The notes below the pieces were generated by a model that did not search any database, was not told the DNA's origin, and worked only from the letters and a program-made list of their open reading frames with translations. A stretch of 64,000 bases of DNA, from the NCBI GenBank assembly GCA_002480925.1, contig DLDA01000017.1, positions 40,998-104,997 of the forward strand. The letters are read 5' to 3'. Shown piece by piece: positions 25,241-33,344 of this stretch. Position 1 is the stretch's first letter. The number at the start of each line of letters is the position of its first letter. This DNA comes from Lachnospiraceae bacterium UBA7784. GTDB taxonomy: Bacteria; Bacillota; Clostridia; Lachnospirales; Lachnospiraceae. The position numbers and the translations under genes are program-made.

Positions 25241-26203
25241 TTTTTCTGACAGCCAGGAGAATATCTGTCTGTAGTAGTCCTTCCGGACCTGGTCGGTGGA
25301 ATTAAAGATCTCATGCTTTGATGTCTGGTAGGTGATATGACGGGCATCCTTTACTTTTGATAGGAAGTCTCTGTATCCGGATGGATCAACCAGATGGTCA
25401 CAGCCTGCCTCAAATACCAGAAGAGGGGTTTTAATGGATGCTGCCTTTTTTATTAGCTTCCTTGTGGCGGAGACAGAGGCCAGTGACCAGCCGAAGGTCG
25501 CTCCATAGGTCTGGTAATCAGGACAGGTTAGTCTCTGATCGAACAGATAGTCATATCTGGCCCTTGACTCGGCGCTTGATGTCTCGAAGACTCTTACTCC
25601 ATCAAATCTTTGCTGGCCTACTGAGAGCATCCTTTCCTTATGGAAGAGATGGACATATAGCCCAAGAAGCGCGATCTTTGCCCTTGATATCCCATTTGTC
25701 TGAATGCGCACCATGGGACTTGAAAGTATGGCAAGACAGAAGTCATCCGGATAGCTTTCTAGATAAAGGGAGGCGATCGCTCCTCCCATCGAATGGGCAA
25801 AAAGCACGGCAGGAATACCCTGAGGCTTCTTTACAGAGACGATCCTGTCATAAAAGGTCTTCATATCGGATAAGTACTGGTCATAGCTTTTAATATATAC
25901 CAGATCCTTTTCGGCAAGCTTGCCTCCTGAGAGGCCATGACCTCTCATCTCAGGGAAGAAGAAGCCGTAGCCCTCCCTGAAGAAATACCAGGACATCTCT
26001 GTATATTTCCCGAAGAATTCGCAGAAGCCGTGAAAGATCACTATGATAGCCCTGGGCTTATCAGGTATCGCATAGTAGTAATGGATAGGAGTGCCGTCAT
26101 ATGAATCAAGGTAACCGTCCTTTACAGCCTGTTCTCTCCATTCACGGCACGGCCCATCCATGGCCTCCCTGAAATCATCTTCACCAAGAATAGCTGTCAT
26201 CAT
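25223..26203 (-). CDS. Alpha/beta hydrolase, lysophospholipase/monoacylglycerol lipase-like
   Basis: A 326-residue cytosolic hydrolase without signal peptide. The nucleophile elbow is FAHSMGGAIA near residue 140, the acid is in EAGCDHLVDP and the His in TSKHEIFN. HGFCEFFGKYTEM gives the oxyanion HGF region. This is the pattern of PldB/monoglyceride lipases. Its ATG overlaps the stop of the glycerophosphodiesterase gene upstream (ATGA), so the pair may strip acyl chains and then cleave glycerophosphodiesters from phospholipids. The 3' end overlaps that of rlmD by 18 bases. Confidence 0.85.
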   Translation of the reverse strand: MMTAILGEDDFREAMDGPCREWREQAVKDGYLDSYDGTPIHYYYAIPDKPRAIIVIFHGFCEFFGKYTEMSWYFFREGYGFFFPEMRGHGLSGGKLAEKDLVYIKSYDQYLSDMKTFYDRIVSVKKPQGIPAVLFAHSMGGAIASLYLESYPDDFCLAILSSPMVRIQTNGISRAKIALLGLYVHLFHKERMLSVGQQRFDGVRVFETSSAESRARYDYLFDQRLTCPDYQTYGATFGWSLASVSATRKLIKKAASIKTPLLVFEAGCDHLVDPSGYRDFLSKVKDARHITYQTSKHEIFNSTDQVRKDYYRQIFSWLSEKLSLSE

Positions 26204-26931
26204 GCTCTCCCGTAAAGCCTTAAGGCCTTCTTAGGATAGTTAGTGATGATAGCATTTACTCCTGTCTCTTGACATAATTTCATATGCTTCTCCTCGTTAA
26301 CTGTCCATACATTTACAGAAAGACCTCTGTTCCTGCATTCCTGAATGAAATCAGGGTACTGTATGTTATAGAGGGCAGGATGAAGTGCGTCCACTCCGTG
26401 AGTCTGGCCGTATGCAGGCATATCAATAGTGCCGTCGGCATATAGAAAGCCGGTCTTGGCCAGCGGATCGAGCCTTCTGATCTTCATCACAGAATAATGA
26501 TTGAAGGAAGAGTAGATTACTCTGTCAGAAAAACCGTTTTTCTTTGTTAGCTTTACAATGTCCTCCTCTATACCCGGATAGAAGTATATGCCGGTCTTTA
26601 GCTCTATGTTTATAGTAAGCTCTGTAGGACGCAGGGCATCGAATACCTCCTGCATGGTAGGAATCGTCACGCCCTCGTAGGCCTTGTTGCCGTTATCGAA
26701 ATTAAAGGTCTTGAGCTGGGACAGGGTGTAGTCCTTTATCAGGCCGGATCCGTTTGATGTTCTGTCTATGGTCTCGTCATGGCAGACTACTATCTTTTTA
26801 TCCTTTGTGTATTGTATATCAAGTTCTACTCCGTCGGCTCCCATCAGGTTGGCGAGCTCGAATGCGGGGATAGTGTTCTCCGGCGCATATCCGCTGGCTC
26901 CTCTGTGAGCCCATACAAGTGGTGTGTTCAT
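26200..26931 (-). CDS. Glycerophosphodiester phosphodiesterase
   Basis: A 243-residue GDPD TIM barrel without signal peptide, UgpQ-like. The catalytic HRGASGYAPENT at the N-terminus and ELDIQYTKDKKIVVCHDETIDRTSNGSG provide the His pair and metal ligands; VNVWTVNEE sits near the C-terminus. It hydrolyses glycerophosphodiesters to glycerol 3-phosphate and an alcohol. The start at ATG 26931 has GGAAGGAGG nine bases upstream; the TTG two codons earlier is less likely. It is coupled by overlap to the lipase-like gene. Confidence 0.92.
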   Translation of the reverse strand: MNTPLVWAHRGASGYAPENTIPAFELANLMGADGVELDIQYTKDKKIVVCHDETIDRTSNGSGLIKDYTLSQLKTFNFDNGNKAYEGVTIPTMQEVFDALRPTELTINIELKTGIYFYPGIEEDIVKLTKKNGFSDRVIYSSFNHYSVMKIRRLDPLAKTGFLYADGTIDMPAYGQTHGVDALHPALYNIQYPDFIQECRNRGLSVNVWTVNEEKHMKLCQETGVNAIITNYPKKALRLYGRA

Positions 26932-27001
26932 AAGCAATAACCTCCTTCCATTATTTTATAATTTTCTTGTCAGATATTCAACAATATTACGAACATTTTA
27001 C

Positions 27002-27030
27002 TTTTAACGACGCATGGAAACTGATATAAT
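27002..27030 (+). promoter_or_regulatory. Promoter of the MFS symporter gene
   Basis: TATAAT at 27025-27030 with a weak TTTTAA 17 bases upstream. GGAGGT precedes the ATG at 27061. Confidence 0.5.
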
Positions 27031-27060
27031 GAAAATAGTTTATCAGAACGGAGGTATATT

Positions 27061-28545
27061 ATGAAAGAGGAAAAAAATCATTCCAGGGGACTATGGGCAC
27101 AGATGAGCTATGGAATGGCGGAATTTTTTAATGGCGGAGCCTTTGTGATAATCGGTTCCTTTTTCTCCGCTTTCCTGATAAAGGCAATGGGGATGCCGCC
27201 GGCCCTGGCCGGTACCGTACCACTTGTTGGACATTTCTGGGATGCAATCACAGATCCCGTGATGGGGAATATAACCGACCGGACCAGCAGGGAAATGGGA
27301 CCGAAGAGGTTTTATATGCTTATAGGCACGATTGCCACAGCCTTATCCTTCATGGCCATCTGGATCCCGTTTGCTTCATCGGCGGCAGCCATGACGGTCT
27401 TTTATATAGTCATGTACTGCCTCTTTTCCACAGGCTCAACTATCCTTATGGTACCCTACAATGGGCTGCTTGCAGATATGGTGGATGATTATGCGGTAAG
27501 GTCTAAGTTTTCAAATATGAGGATGATCTGGTCTACGCTCGGGTCTATGGTATGCGGAGTAGTCCCGACCTTTCTTATAGGAGATCCGACAGACGCCAGT
27601 CTCTATTTCAGATGCTGCGTGGTCTTCGGAATCTGTTTCCTTGTGACAGGTCTTGTCACAGTAGCGGGCACCTGGGAGAAGCAGCATCCTCCGGTCAGGT
27701 CAAGGCTTATAGACAGTTTCGATCATGCAGGAAGCGTCTTTAAGAGCAGAAGCTTCCGTCTCTTTATCGGTATCTATCTGAGCGGACAGTGCGCAACGGA
27801 TTTTGTGACAGGTATGGCAGTGTATTATGTAGATGATGTGCTGAATGGATATGGTAATCATTACTTTACCTATCTGATGGCTGCTATTATAGTTTCTCAG
27901 CTGGTTGGCATGATTATCTGGGGACCTGTGATGGCAAGGACATCAAAGCGTGCCACTATACTGATAGGAGCTCCCATAAGGATAGCCTCAACTCTCCTTC
28001 TTATACCATTCTCCTATCAGGGAGTAAGCATAATTTTTGTCCTTCTTTTAGCCTGTGGGATAGGAATAGGAAATGCAGCGACTCTTACAAGCATATTTGC
28101 TATAATGGCTGATATGCCAGATGTGGATGAGCTTCTAACAGGAGTCAGGAGACCCGGAGTAGTATCCGGTATGTCGACCTTTGCCAGAAAGATTTCATCA
28201 GGACTTTCATCCTGGCTTACAGGAGTCCTTCTGGCGGCAGTAGGCTACAGTTCAAAGGTGGCGAAGGCCGGAGGAAGACAAAGTCTGTATACCCAGCATG
28301 GTATAGCTCTGATATTTATCCTGATGCCGGTAATCCTGTGTATACTGCTTTTTATCTTTGCGATGAAATTTCCTATGACAGAAAAGGAGTACAATGTGAT
28401 AAAGCGTGATATAGCAAGGAGAAGAGGAGAGGATATTCCTGCTGCGACTGAGGAAGAAAGAAGGATCTGCGAGAGGGTATGTGGAATTTCATATAACAGA
28501 CTCTTTGATCCTGCAAATGAATGGATAGGAAGACATAATAAGTAG
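27061..28545 (+). CDS. GPH-family (MelB-like) sugar:cation symporter
   Basis: A 494-residue 12-helix MFS transporter of the glycoside-pentoside-hexuronide family. The N-terminal MSYGMAEFFNGGAFVIIGSFFSAFLIKAMGMPPALAGTVPLVGHFWDAITDPVMGNITDR is the GPH signature, with Asp residues in helix II (DAITDPVMG) that bind cation and sugar in MelB. The C-terminal tail (RRRGEDIPAATEEERRICERV) is cytosolic. It has its own promoter and a strong terminator shared with the convergent gene. The substrate is unknown. Confidence 0.85.
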   Translation: MKEEKNHSRGLWAQMSYGMAEFFNGGAFVIIGSFFSAFLIKAMGMPPALAGTVPLVGHFWDAITDPVMGNITDRTSREMGPKRFYMLIGTIATALSFMAIWIPFASSAAAMTVFYIVMYCLFSTGSTILMVPYNGLLADMVDDYAVRSKFSNMRMIWSTLGSMVCGVVPTFLIGDPTDASLYFRCCVVFGICFLVTGLVTVAGTWEKQHPPVRSRLIDSFDHAGSVFKSRSFRLFIGIYLSGQCATDFVTGMAVYYVDDVLNGYGNHYFTYLMAAIIVSQLVGMIIWGPVMARTSKRATILIGAPIRIASTLLLIPFSYQGVSIIFVLLLACGIGIGNAATLTSIFAIMADMPDVDELLTGVRRPGVVSGMSTFARKISSGLSSWLTGVLLAAVGYSSKVAKAGGRQSLYTQHGIALIFILMPVILCILLFIFAMKFPMTEKEYNVIKRDIARRRGEDIPAATEEERRICERVCGISYNRLFDPANEWIGRHNK

Positions 28546-28559
28546 TTTTCGGATAAAAA

Positions 28560-28611
28560 AACCGGCAGCGGCGGTCTGCGATCTCTCGCATCCGTCACTG
28601 CCGGTTCTTTT
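28560..28611. terminator. Terminator between convergent genes
   Basis: The long hairpin closes with AACCGGCAG (28560-28568) against CTGCCGGTT (28598-28606), followed by CTTTTATT; A-rich DNA on the other side makes it likely to work in both directions. Confidence 0.8.
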
Positions 28612-28631
28612 ATTTACAGAAGAAAGAAGAA

Positions 28632-29642
28632 TCAGAACTTTCCTGCCTTTGCAGCCTCCTCTATGGAAACGGCTACGGCAACTGTAGCACCTACCATAGG
28701 GTTGTTTCCCATTCCGATAAGACCCATCATCTCAACGTGAGCTGGAACTGATGATGATCCTGCGAACTGGGCGTCTGAATGCATACGTCCCATTGTATCA
28801 GTCATACCGTATGAAGCAGGACCTGCTGCCATATTATCCGGATGAAGGGTACGTCCTGTACCACCGCCTGATGCAACAGAGAAGTAAGGCTTTCCGGCCT
28901 CAACTCTTTCCTTCTTGTAGGTTCCTGCTACAGGATGCTGGAATCTGGTAGGGTTGGTTGAGTTTCCGGTGATAGAAACTCCTACGTTCTCATGCCACAT
29001 GATAGCTACGCCTTCCTGTACATCATCGGCGCCGTAGCACTTTACAGAAGCTCTTACGCCCTTTGAATAAGGAGTCTCTGAAACTATGTTGAGCTTTGCG
29101 TTCTTGTAGTCATACTGGGTCTCTACGAATGTGAAACCGTTGATCCTTGAGATGATCTGGGCTGCATCCTTTCCAAGACCGTTAAGGATGACTCTCAGAG
29201 GATTCTTACGAACCTTATTAGCCATTGTAGCGATACCGATTGCACCCTCAGCTGCTGCGAAGGACTCGTGTCCAGCCAGGAAGCAGAAGCACTCTGTCTC
29301 CTCCTCGAGCAGCATTTTTCCCAGATTACCATGTCCAAGACCTACCTTACGGTGATCAGCAACCGATCCAGGAATACAGAAGGACTGGAGTCCCTCTCCG
29401 ATAGCTGCTGCTGCGTCAGCTGCTCTCTTGCAGCCCTTCTTTATTGCGATGGCGGCGCCTACAGTGTAAGCCCACTTGGCGTTCTCGAAGCAGATACCCT
29501 GAACTCCCTCGACCATATGATATACGTCGAGTCCGGCATCCTTTGTGATCTTCTCGGCTTCCTCGATATCCTTGATACCGTACTTATTCAGAGCCTCGGT
29601 GATCTGTTTTATTCTTGCATCATAATTTTCAAATAAAGCCAT
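28632..29642 (-). CDS. GGGtGRT protein
   Basis: A 336-residue soluble protein named after its invariant motif, here ASGGGTGRTLHPDN near residue 265. Start at ATG 29642 behind AAAGGAGACG; eight more upstream codons are open but have no ribosome site. Other conserved-looking parts are HRKVGLGHGNLGKML, FCFLAGHESFAAAEGAIGI and GLIGMGNNPMVGA. It is in an operon with an IscU-like scaffold protein, 17 bases upstream. The biochemical function of this family is unknown to me; the constant pairing suggests iron-sulfur or metal-cofactor work. Codon use is highly optimised, implying strong expression. Confidence 0.9.
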   Translation of the reverse strand: MALFENYDARIKQITEALNKYGIKDIEEAEKITKDAGLDVYHMVEGVQGICFENAKWAYTVGAAIAIKKGCKRAADAAAAIGEGLQSFCIPGSVADHRKVGLGHGNLGKMLLEEETECFCFLAGHESFAAAEGAIGIATMANKVRKNPLRVILNGLGKDAAQIISRINGFTFVETQYDYKNAKLNIVSETPYSKGVRASVKCYGADDVQEGVAIMWHENVGVSITGNSTNPTRFQHPVAGTYKKERVEAGKPYFSVASGGGTGRTLHPDNMAAGPASYGMTDTMGRMHSDAQFAGSSSVPAHVEMMGLIGMGNNPMVGATVAVAVSIEEAAKAGKF

Positions 29643-29659
29643 TATACGTCTCCTTTTTA

Positions 29660-30352
29660 TCACTCTTTACGAGGATCGATAAACTTTACTGCGTCATCAA
29701 TACGGCCATACTGACCCTTTGCCTTTTCCCAGGCAGTATTAGGATCGTCGCCCTTCTTGATGAAGTCTGTCATCTTGCCAAGAGAGACATACTTGTATCC
29801 GATAACCTCGTCATTCTCATCAAGAGCCAGATCAGTCACATAACCCTCTGTCATCTCGAGGTATCTGACACCCTTTGCCTTTGTACCATACATTGTGCCG
29901 ACCTGAGAACGAAGTCCCTTTCCGAGATCCTCAAGTCCTGCTCCAACTGAAAGTCCATCATCAGAGAATGCAGACTGTGAACGTCCGTAAACGATCTGAA
30001 GGAAGAGCTCTCTCATAGCGGTATTTATAGCATCGCATACGAGGTCTGTATTTAAAGCCTCAAGAATGGTCTTGCCCTGGAGAATCTCAGCTGCCATAGC
30101 TGCTGAATGAGTCATTCCTGAGCATCCGATGGTCTCGATAAGAGCCTCCTCAATTACACCGTTCTTGATATTAAGAGAAAGCTTGCAGGCACCCTGCTGA
30201 GGAGCACACCAGCCTACTCCGTGTGTGAAGCCTGAGATGTCCTCGATCTTTTTTGCATGAACCCACTTGCCCTCTTCAGGAATAGGTGCCGGCTCATGCT
30301 TAGCGCCTTTAGCTACAGGGCACATATTCTGCACTTCTGTTGTGTAAGTCAT
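29660..30352 (-). CDS. IscU/NifU-like iron-sulfur scaffold partner of GGGtGRT
   Basis: A 230-residue protein with a NifU_N/IscU-like core. Cysteines occur in GWCAPQQGACKL, ETIGCSGMTHSAAMAAEIL and DLVCDAIN; the GCSGMTHS block corresponds to the GCG-containing cluster loop of IscU. A longer C-terminal extension (residues 150-230) is specific to this group. Start at ATG 30352 behind AAAGGAGT. It is the first gene of the pair with the GGGtGRT protein. Whether it really assembles a cluster or binds another metal is not shown. Confidence 0.85.
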   Translation of the reverse strand: MTYTTEVQNMCPVAKGAKHEPAPIPEEGKWVHAKKIEDISGFTHGVGWCAPQQGACKLSLNIKNGVIEEALIETIGCSGMTHSAAMAAEILQGKTILEALNTDLVCDAINTAMRELFLQIVYGRSQSAFSDDGLSVGAGLEDLGKGLRSQVGTMYGTKAKGVRYLEMTEGYVTDLALDENDEVIGYKYVSLGKMTDFIKKGDDPNTAWEKAKGQYGRIDDAVKFIDPRKE

Positions 30353-30395
30353 TGAAACTCCTTTCAAATACATACTTATCTTATTTGCAGCCTTC

Positions 30396-30424
30396 ATTTT
30401 CTCACAAAATCATCCTAATGTAAA
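30396..30424 (-). promoter_or_regulatory. Promoter of the scaffold/GGGtGRT operon
   Basis: On the minus strand TTTACA (30424-30419) and GAAAAT (30401-30396), 17 bases apart, about 45 bases before the start. Confidence 0.5.
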
Positions 30425-30434
30425 GAGGTTTGAC

Positions 30435-31304
30435 CTAAAGAACCTTAAGTCCCTTGTCATGGGCATAGACAGCCTTTCCTCTGTAGTTTCCCTCTTTTAT
30501 CAGCTGCTTGTACTGACCCGGAGTCATGCCTGTGTATTTGCGGAAATCCCTTATGCACTGGGACTGGTCATAAAAGCCCAGATCGCTTATCCAGTCGGCT
30601 GTCTTCTCATCATAGCCGTAGTTTATAAACTCGATCGCCCTCTGGAGACGCAGTATCGAGCAGAATGTCTTTGGAGAAAAGCCCATTTCCTCCTGAAAGA
30701 TCCGTCTTATGTAGCGCTGCGAATAGCTGGTCCGCGTCGACAGCTCTGATACTCTTATCTGGCCGTCGCTATTGTAGATCATATCGCATACTGCGTCAAA
30801 AAGAGCCTCTTTTCCGTAGGGAGCCCTGCCTCTGGCCGGAAGCGCAGTATATTCATTCAGAAAGACCCTGACCCTTGAGGCGAAATCCGTCTGCATGGAA
30901 AGCTGGTCAAAGTCGAAATCATATGGATAGAATTCTCTTAGAGAAAGCTGGTCTCCTATCAGATCGTGGAGACGGAGCATAAGACCATTGGGATTTGTGC
31001 CTGGCATGAAACGGACACCGAAAATATCTGTCTCATCGGCCAGCAGGTCCCCGGTAAAGGAGAGGACCGTTCCTGTGACTAGAGAGCGCATTTCCCCGGG
31101 ACCTCTGTAGCAGAACATGAAATCTATACAGCCTGTAGGGATGGCCCGCAGAGGAAGGCCTGGATCCTTATGGAGCATATAGAAATGCGAGATTCCCATC
31201 TTGCGGTAGGTTTCCTGGATGAAGTCCCTGCTGTCAAGCACAAAGAATGGCTGGGTAGATCTTATTTTTTCTCTTTTCCAGCTTTTTACTATAGTGGTTT
31301 CCAT
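30435..31304 (-). CDS. AraC-family transcriptional regulator
   Basis: A 289-residue regulator. Residues about 1-150 form a beta-rich sensing domain of the DUF6597 type (LRAIPTGCIDFMFCYRG). Residues 185-275 are the double helix-turn-helix: IRVSELSTRTSYSQRYIRRIFQEEMGFSPKTF and TADWISDLGFYDQSQCIRDFRKYTGMTPGQYK. It is divergent from the oxidoreductase block, so control of that block is a reasonable inference. A 20-bp inverted repeat lies between them. The effector is unknown. Confidence 0.88.
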   Translation of the reverse strand: METTIVKSWKREKIRSTQPFFVLDSRDFIQETYRKMGISHFYMLHKDPGLPLRAIPTGCIDFMFCYRGPGEMRSLVTGTVLSFTGDLLADETDIFGVRFMPGTNPNGLMLRLHDLIGDQLSLREFYPYDFDFDQLSMQTDFASRVRVFLNEYTALPARGRAPYGKEALFDAVCDMIYNSDGQIRVSELSTRTSYSQRYIRRIFQEEMGFSPKTFCSILRLQRAIEFINYGYDEKTADWISDLGFYDQSQCIRDFRKYTGMTPGQYKQLIKEGNYRGKAVYAHDKGLKVL

Positions 31305-31349
31305 GCCCTTATCTTATGACTAAAATCCATAGGCTTCAATAGGTGGCTG

Positions 31350-31369
31350 CAAACATTCCTCAATGTTTG
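31350..31369. promoter_or_regulatory. Inverted repeat, possible operator
   Basis: Perfect 8-base arms CAAACATT/AATGTTTG around CCTC, 45 bases upstream of the AraC gene start on that gene's coding side. It may be an operator or, because TTCCGTTTTTT follows, a hairpin terminator of a short transcript. Confidence 0.4.
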
Positions 31370-31414
31370 TTCCGTTTTTTACAATAATTATCATTTGATG
31401 AATGTAAAATATAA

Positions 31415-31490
31415 GCAATCGAAAAGAGAAACAGACGACAAAGACGTCGCAGGAAATGACCGGTGATTTCCTGTGGCGTCTTTCTTTTTC
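31415..31490 (+). promoter_or_regulatory. Terminator/antiterminator leader of the oxidoreductase block (ANTAR-target-like)
   Basis: A hairpin CGAC-AAAGAC-GTCG (31436-31449) has a six-base loop with A at position 1 and G at position 4. Its loop and 3' arm overlap the left arm of a 15-bp terminator (31443-31457 with 31466-31480, two G-U pairs), which ends in TTTCTTTTTC. The two structures are mutually exclusive, so a protein holding the first hairpin would prevent termination. The same design precedes amt-PII at 58191-58241. A -10-like TAAAAT or TATAAG at 31405-31415 suggests a short leader. OCD-like gene start is 46 bases downstream. Confidence 0.75.
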
Positions 31491-31535
31491 TCAGAGTCAT
31501 GCTATAGATGATAGGTATTACAGGAGGCAAATATT

Positions 31536-32672
31536 ATGAGTGAATATCCGGCAGTTGATTTTCTGTTCTTAAACGAGGATGACATGGTTAAGGCTGGTGT
31601 TACAGATATGCACGGCTGTGTAGATGCTATGGAGGAGGTGCTTGGTCTTCTTGACAAGGGAGATTTCATGATGGGTGGAGACAACCATTATTCCCACGGC
31701 ACCAAGCTTGGCTTCCCGGATGAGTCACCTTTCCCGGAGATGCCTTCAGGAAAGGGAGAGGACAGACGGTTCATGGCAATGCCGGCTTATATCGGTGCTC
31801 CGTTTGATAATGCAGGTGTTAAGTGGTACGGCTCCAACATGGAGAACAAGAAAAAGGGTCTGCCACGTTCTATCCTTATGTTTACACTTTCTGATAAGGA
31901 TACAGGAGCACCAAAGGCCTTTATGTCTGCAAACCTCCTTAGTGCTTACCGTACCGGAGCAACGGCAGGAGCAGGCCTTAGACATTTTGCAAAAAAGGAT
32001 TCCAAGATCGCAGGTATATGCGGACCTGGAGTAATAGGAAGGACAACCTTTGAGGCCATAATGGATGCCTGCCCGGGAATAGAGCTGGTTAAGATCAAGG
32101 GAAGAAGCCAGAGGGGTATAGATGAGTTCACTGAATTCGCAAAGGAAAAATATCCAGATGTAAGGATAGAGGCAGTTGACAGTCTTGAAGCATGCGTAAG
32201 AGATTCAGATGTAGTAGGATTTGCAGCAACAAGCGGACATGACTTGAGCAAGTACCCTAAGGTCGAGAAGGAATGGGTAAAGGCAGGATGCACTATCACC
32301 TGTCCTGGTGGAGCTGAATTCGACAAGAAGTTCCTGGCAGAGGACTGCGTGCTGGCTGTCGATGCAATCGGACTCTACAAGGCATGGGCAAGTGAGTTCC
32401 CTTATCCTACCTATGGAAAGGTGACTATGGTCGGTACCAAGTTCATGGATATGGAACATGAGGGCATGATCACAGACGATGATATAAGAGATGTCGGAAA
32501 GATCGTAAATGGAAAGCAGCAGGCCAGAAAGAGCGATGATGAGATAATTGTTTACTCGGTAGGAGGAATGCCTGTAGAGGATGTGGCGTGGGCTACAAGG
32601 TGCTATGAGAAGGCGTTAAAGGAAGGCATAGGCACAAAGCTTCATCTGTGGGACAAGCCGCTGATGGCATGA
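31536..32672 (+). CDS. Ornithine cyclodeaminase/mu-crystallin family protein
   Basis: A 378-residue member of the OCD/mu-crystallin/alanine dehydrogenase fold, with AGGAGG before ATG 31536. The NAD(P)-binding loop is CGPGVIGRTTFEA near residue 168, and MSANLLSAYRTGATAG is the conserved substrate-site block, with Arg and Lys (KWYGSN) as expected. Related proteins in amine-oxidation clusters are annotated as tyramine oxidase subunit B; that name should be taken as tentative. Members reduce cyclic imines or deaminate amino acids. It is the first gene of the nitrogen-leader-controlled block. A terminator follows it, so it may be expressed above the rest. Confidence 0.82.
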   Translation: MSEYPAVDFLFLNEDDMVKAGVTDMHGCVDAMEEVLGLLDKGDFMMGGDNHYSHGTKLGFPDESPFPEMPSGKGEDRRFMAMPAYIGAPFDNAGVKWYGSNMENKKKGLPRSILMFTLSDKDTGAPKAFMSANLLSAYRTGATAGAGLRHFAKKDSKIAGICGPGVIGRTTFEAIMDACPGIELVKIKGRSQRGIDEFTEFAKEKYPDVRIEAVDSLEACVRDSDVVGFAATSGHDLSKYPKVEKEWVKAGCTITCPGGAEFDKKFLAEDCVLAVDAIGLYKAWASEFPYPTYGKVTMVGTKFMDMEHEGMITDDDIRDVGKIVNGKQQARKSDDEIIVYSVGGMPVEDVAWATRCYEKALKEGIGTKLHLWDKPLMA

Positions 32673-32686
32673 TATAAATGGCAATG

Positions 32687-32722
32687 GGGCCGTCGGAGAT
32701 ATATTTCCGGCGGTCCTTTTTT
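32687..32722 (+). terminator. Internal terminator after the OCD-like gene
   Basis: An 11-bp stem (32687-32697 with 32706-32716, two G-U pairs), 8-base loop, then TTTTTT. It is likely partial, reducing expression of downstream genes. Confidence 0.8.
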
Positions 32723-32739
32723 AGAGAAAGGAGAAGCCA

Positions 32740-33339
32740 TTGAAGCATTTGGTTATCACAATAGGATGCGAATACGGTGCCGGCGGACCTCAGATCGGAC
32801 AGATGCTGTCGAAGGCCCTCGGTATTGAATACTACGACAGGGATCTGGTGGATTCCGTTGTAGACCAGCTGGGAGTAGAAAAGGACCTGGTCGAGAAGGC
32901 TGATGTAGAAAGAAATGTACACTATTCCTTTGACACCTCGCTTGGCCCAAGATATGCGAACCTTACCAACAGGGTCATATCGGCACAGTTCGAGGTCATT
33001 CATGAATTTGCAGAGAAATCATCATGTGTAATTATAGGTCGCAGCAGCGACTATATCCTGAAGGACAGGGATGATGTGCTTAACGTATTCATCTATGCGC
33101 CTCTTGACACAAGGATAGATGCTGTTATGGGCATGAAGGGCATAAGCCGTGACGAGGCTAAAAGGATCGTTTCATATAATGATGAAAAGAACCATGCAAG
33201 ACATAAGTATATAACAGGTACCTACAGAGGAGACAGAAAAAACCGTCATATAATGATAGACAGCTCTCTTCTCGGCTGGGAAAAGACAGCCCAGTATATC
33301 CTGATGCTCGTAGAAATGCTTGAAGAGAAAGGAGCGTGA
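32740..33339 (+). CDS. Cytidylate kinase-like family protein
   Basis: A 199-residue P-loop-type protein of the cytidylate_kin2 family. The start is TTG at 32740 with AAAGGAG six bases before it. The N-terminal loop reads IGCEYGAGGPQIGQ rather than a standard GxxGxGKS, with no Lys-Ser/Thr, which is the family norm. HARHKYITGTYRGDRKNRHIMID is the C-terminal conserved block. Real nucleotide kinase activity is doubtful. Such genes often sit beside transporters in Clostridia. Here it lies between the OCD-like gene and the permease-dehydrogenase fusion; its stop is 5 bases before the fusion start. Confidence 0.8.
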   Translation: MKHLVITIGCEYGAGGPQIGQMLSKALGIEYYDRDLVDSVVDQLGVEKDLVEKADVERNVHYSFDTSLGPRYANLTNRVISAQFEVIHEFAEKSSCVIIGRSSDYILKDRDDVLNVFIYAPLDTRIDAVMGMKGISRDEAKRIVSYNDEKNHARHKYITGTYRGDRKNRHIMIDSSLLGWEKTAQYILMLVEMLEEKGA

Positions 33340-33344
33340 ATACT

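Noticed and set aside
31380..31435. A first (P1) hairpin of the tandem ANTAR motif upstream of the 31436 hairpin
   Set aside because: I could not find a stem with an A1/G4 hexaloop here or before 58191. The claim is therefore limited to a single-hairpin variant.
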